Shown piece after piece: positions 61,131 to 64,000 of a DNA stretch of 64,000 nucleotides. The stretch lies in contig JAIOQX010000002.1 of NCBI GenBank assembly GCA_021108415.1, positions 597,519-661,518 on the forward strand. The letters run 5' to 3'. Each line of letters starts with the position of its first letter. The first letter of the stretch is position 1. This DNA comes from Acholeplasmataceae bacterium (lineage in GTDB: Bacteria; Bacillota_I; Bacilli_A; Acholeplasmatales; Acholeplasmataceae). Under the pieces are notes generated by a model, which was given only the letters and a program-made list of their open reading frames with translations, did not search any database and was not told where the DNA came from. The position numbers were made by a program, and so were the translations under genes.

Positions 61131-61985
61131 TTATTTTATTTCAATATACCCAACACCTAAAGTCCCTGGACCCGCGTGTGCACCAACAACTGGTGTCAAA
61201 GGAACTAATTCAATAGAAATATCTTTTCTTTTTTGTAAAAGAATGTCTTTTATTTCTTGGGCTTTATCTTTATTATTTGTATAAGATATAAATATTATAA
61301 CATTTTTTTCTCGAATATTCTCTTCAAGAATTTCAATTAATCTACTTTGCGCTTTATTAGTGGTTCTAATTTTTTCAAGTGGAACTAAACTTCCATCTTT
61401 TTGTATGTGTAGTAAAGGTTTAATTTTTAATAAAGTCCCTAAAAATCCACTCGTTGCAGATAGTCTACCGTTTTTAACTAAAAATTTTAATGTATCAACT
61501 AAGACATAAATATAAATATGATCTCTTATTTTTTCTAAATAATCTATAATTTCAATCGTCTTTTTGCCTTCTTTAATCAGTCTAATAGCTTCCATAATCA
61601 AATAGGCTTCACCATATGATACAGTTCTTGAGTCTAACACATAAACATTTAAGTCTTTCACCAATTGTTTAGCTAGAATTGCTCCTTGAAAAGTACCACT
61701 TAATTTTGATGAAATTACTACTACAATAACATCTGTATAGCCTTCTTCTTTTAATTCTTCGTAGACACTTGCGATTTTACCAGTTGAAGTTTGTGATGTA
61801 GATACATCTATATTGGGGTTTTCTTCAATCATTTTATAAAACTCACTAGCTTGAATGTCTATATAATCTTCATATTCCTTACCATCTAAATTTAATGTTG
61901 ATCTAATCAACTTCACAGGATAATTAAGTGTCATGTAATCTACACCTGAATTTCCACAAACTACTAAACCTATTTTTTCAGCCAT
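61131..61985 (-). CDS. DegV family fatty acid-binding protein (FakB-like)
   Basis: VSTSQTSTGKIASVYEEL, VVVISSKLSGTFQGA, VLDSRTVSYGEAYLI; start moved to MAEKIG after gaaggag. Confidence 0.9.
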   Translation of the reverse strand: MAEKIGLVVCGNSGVDYMTLNYPVKLIRSTLNLDGKEYEDYIDIQASEFYKMIEENPNIDVSTSQTSTGKIASVYEELKEEGYTDVIVVVISSKLSGTFQGAILAKQLVKDLNVYVLDSRTVSYGEAYLIMEAIRLIKEGKKTIEIIDYLEKIRDHIYIYVLVDTLKFLVKNGRLSATSGFLGTLLKIKPLLHIQKDGSLVPLEKIRTTNKAQSRLIEILEENIREKNVIIFISYTNNKDKAQEIKDILLQKRKDISIELVPLTPVVGAHAGPGTLGVGYIEIK

Positions 61986-61999
61986 TTTATTTTCTCCTT

Positions 62000-62062
62000 C
62001 AAATATTTTGATATTCAAATATTATTTAATACTATAATAACACATTATGTTTAAATATCAAA
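62000..62062. promoter_or_regulatory. two FabT-box-like palindromes upstream of degV-marR
   Basis: tttga-tat-tcaaa at 62007-62019; tttaa-ata-tcaaa at 62050-62062. Confidence 0.45.
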
Positions 62063-62070
62063 TACTATTG

Positions 62071-62748
62071 CTATTTAATACTATTTAAGTATGATAATTG
62101 ATGCATTGGTTGAGAAATATCTTGCAATTTTACAAGATGATTTATATAATCTACAAGTTTATTTAATTCACCATCATTATATTTAATATTATCATTTAAT
62201 ATTTTATCCATTTTTCTTGAGTATTCAGGTCTATATATCATAACATAATTAACGACTTGAACATTTGAGCTGATAAGATTTGCAAGTAATTGTCTATAAC
62301 TATTAGATTCTTGTAACTTTTTTGTGTATCTTTCTTCACTTCTTCTTTCATCTTGATTAAACATACCAAATTCAAGGACAATAATCAAATGATCATAAAT
62401 CAAAAGGTAATCAGCTCTCATATGATTTCCAAAAACTAAAGGGTACTCCATGATTATAGATGTTTTATCTGTATCAATTCCTTTCTTAAAAAGCATTAGT
62501 AATACCTTTCTTAGGAGTGTTAATGTATCTAACCATGTAATAACTTCCTCATCTTTTAATGTAAATATAGATATCTTTTTATCAATAAACGTCATTTTTA
62601 GTTGTTTAAAAATGTCAAGTTTTGAATAATACATTGCTCTATCTTTTAAATATTCTTTCTCTATTTTCCAATTAATTCTTTCTAATTCATGCGAAAACAT
62701 TGTCAGTTCTGTCATTTTGTTAAAAATAAACATCGATTTTATTTGCAT
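62071..62748 (-). CDS. hypothetical protein, possible variant PD-(D/E)XK-like fold
   Basis: GNHMRADYLLIYDHLIIVLEFGMFNQDERRSEERYTKKLQESNSYRQLLANLI; ATG after taggagg. Confidence 0.4.
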   Translation of the reverse strand: MQIKSMFIFNKMTELTMFSHELERINWKIEKEYLKDRAMYYSKLDIFKQLKMTFIDKKISIFTLKDEEVITWLDTLTLLRKVLLMLFKKGIDTDKTSIIMEYPLVFGNHMRADYLLIYDHLIIVLEFGMFNQDERRSEERYTKKLQESNSYRQLLANLISSNVQVVNYVMIYRPEYSRKMDKILNDNIKYNDGELNKLVDYINHLVKLQDISQPMHQLSYLNSIK

Positions 62749-62846
62749 ATAATTTCCTCCTAGTTCTACTTTTATAATAAGCACAAATAGAATAAATTAC
62801 TTTATATAAATAAAAAAAGCCACTTAATGGCTTTGCTACGTGTTAG

Positions 62847-62922
62847 TGGTGGCTCCAGGGAGAATTGAACTCCCGACACAAGGATTTTCAGTCCTTTGCT
62901 CTACCGACTGAGCTACAGAGCC
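62847..62922 (-). tRNA. tRNA-Phe(GAA)
   Basis: GGCTCTGTAGCTCAGTCGGTAGAGCAAAGGACTGAAAATCC...GGTTCAA-type T arm, CCA encoded. Confidence 0.96.
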
Positions 62923-62927
62923 AAAAA

Positions 62928-63005
<78 letters not shown>

Positions 63006-63008
63006 ATT

Positions 63009-63085
<77 letters not shown>

Positions 63086-63116
63086 ATATAAAAATATTTA
63101 ATTAATAAACTACTAA

Positions 63117-63207
63117 TGGCGGAGGAAGAGGGATTCGAACCCCCGCGCCTTTTACAGCCTGTCGGTTTTCAAGACCGATCCCTTCAGCCAAGCTTGGGTA
63201 TTCCTCC
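63117..63207 (-). tRNA. tRNA-Ser(TGA)
   Basis: anticodon loop CTTGAAA; long variable arm. Confidence 0.95.
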
Positions 63208-63242
63208 ATTATTATAACACAAATAGTTTGAAAAAATACAGT

Positions 63243-63319
63243 TGGTGGACCCGGTAGGACTCGAACCTACGGCCGACCGGTTATGAGCCGGTAGCTCTAA
63301 CCAACTGAGCTACGGGTCC
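63243..63319 (-). tRNA. tRNA-Ile(CAT, presumed lysidine-modified)
   Basis: GGACCCGTAGCTCAGTTGGTTAGAGC...GGCTCATAACC; resembles Bacillus tRNA-Ile2. Confidence 0.8.
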
Positions 63320-63323
63320 AAAC

Positions 63324-63400
63324 TGGTAGCGGCGGGGGGAATCGAACCCACGACCTCACGGGTATGAACCGTGCACTCTAACCAGCTGAGCTACGCCGCC
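63324..63400 (-). tRNA. tRNA-Met(CAT), elongator
   Basis: GGCGGCGTAGCTCAGCTGG...ACGGTTCATACCCGT. Confidence 0.88.
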
Positions 63401-63501
63401 AGACAACATGTTTCTATAAATAGAAATATGCTAGTTACGAACCTATAAATTACCAAAAGTGTTATAGTAATTAGCTTGGAGGGCATAATTACTATAATAT
63501 T

Positions 63502-63577
63502 TGGTGGAGCCTAGGGGGCTCGAACCCCTGACCTCCTGCGTGCAAGGCAGGCGCTCTCCCAGCTGAGCTAAGGCCCC
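63502..63577 (-). tRNA. tRNA-Ala(TGC)
   Basis: GGGGCCTTAGCTCAGCTGGGAGAGCGCCTGCCTTGCACGCAGG. Confidence 0.96.
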
Positions 63578-63592
63578 ATCAATAAAATGGTA

Positions 63593-63680
63593 TGGTACCC
63601 GGAGTCGGACTTGAACCGACACGGACTCATCGTCCATGGGATTTTAAGTCCCACGTGTCTACCTATTTCACCATCCGGGC
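63593..63680 (-). tRNA. tRNA-Leu(TAA)
   Basis: GCCCGGATGGTGAAATAGGTAGACACG...GACTTAAAATCC; long variable arm. Confidence 0.95.
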
Positions 63681-63689
63681 ATGTATAAA

Positions 63690-63765
63690 TGGTGACCCGT
63701 GAAGGAATCGAACCTTCGACACCTTGATTAAAAGTCAAGTGCTCTACCGACTGAGCTAACGGGTC
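63690..63765 (-). tRNA. tRNA-Lys(TTT)
   Basis: GACCCGTTAGCTCAGTCGGTAGAGCACTTGACTTTTAATCAAG. Confidence 0.96.
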
Positions 63766-63771
63766 AAATAC

Positions 63772-63848
<77 letters not shown>

Positions 63849-63855
63849 ATATTAA

Positions 63856-63931
63856 TGGTGGGAGTTAACGGGCTCGAACCGCTGACCCTCTGCTTGTAAG
63901 GCAGATGCTCTCCCAACTGAGCTAAACTCCC
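63856..63931 (-). tRNA. tRNA-Val(TAC)
   Basis: GGGAGTTTAGCTCAGTTGGGAGAGCATCTGCCTTACAAGCAG. Confidence 0.96.
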
Positions 63932-63944
63932 ATTAATAGAGATA

Positions 63945-64000
63945 CTGCCTGGCAACGTCCTATCTTCGCTCCTTAGAACTATTTTCGGCGCTGAAGTGCT
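63945..64000 (-). rRNA. rrf: 5S rRNA, 3' portion (5' end outside window)
   Basis: minus strand AGCACTTCAGCGCCGAAAATAGTTCTAAGGAGCGAAGATAGGACGTTGCCAGGCAG. Confidence 0.85.

Overview
AT-rich 64 kb window, almost entirely minus-strand, from a Firmicute-derived Mollicute. UGA acts as a stop (e.g. the gltX stop at 9199) and Trp is UGG, so it is most like Acholeplasma/Acholeplasmataceae; this species-level placement is inference. Main blocks: (i) a Bacillus-like gltX-[..]-cysS-mrnC-[P-ATPase]-rlmB-sigH-like block; (ii) rplM-rpsI, pyrR and a uracil permease with a readable PyrR attenuator; (iii) a start-less Rhs/YD-repeat fragment followed by an overlapping small membrane gene (candidate polymorphic toxin/immunity remnant); (iv) permeases, including an NCS2 purine permease behind a guanine-type riboswitch; (v) a split fructose-type PTS; (vi) metG behind a T-box, then a rsmI-...-yabB-ricT-holB-tmk block; (vii) truA-ecfT-ecfA2-ecfA1; (viii) trxA-trxB, peptidase, ABC exporter and a secreted EndoI-like nuclease lipoprotein; (ix) the complete S10-spc-alpha ribosomal protein cluster (rpsJ to rplQ), with a short cysteine-free rpmJ missing from the ORF track; (x) an Enzyme I-like paralogue that appears to have lost its phosphorylation histidine, next to a ROK kinase; (xi) a FabT-like MarR + DegV/FakB pair with a FabT-box-like palindrome; (xii) eleven tRNAs and the 3' end of a 5S rRNA. 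No CRISPR array or intact transposase was seen. Best leads for something under-described: the Rhs-CT/membrane-protein pair, the catalytically degenerate Enzyme I paralogue, the DUF2779 double-nuclease protein and the FabT/FakB module.
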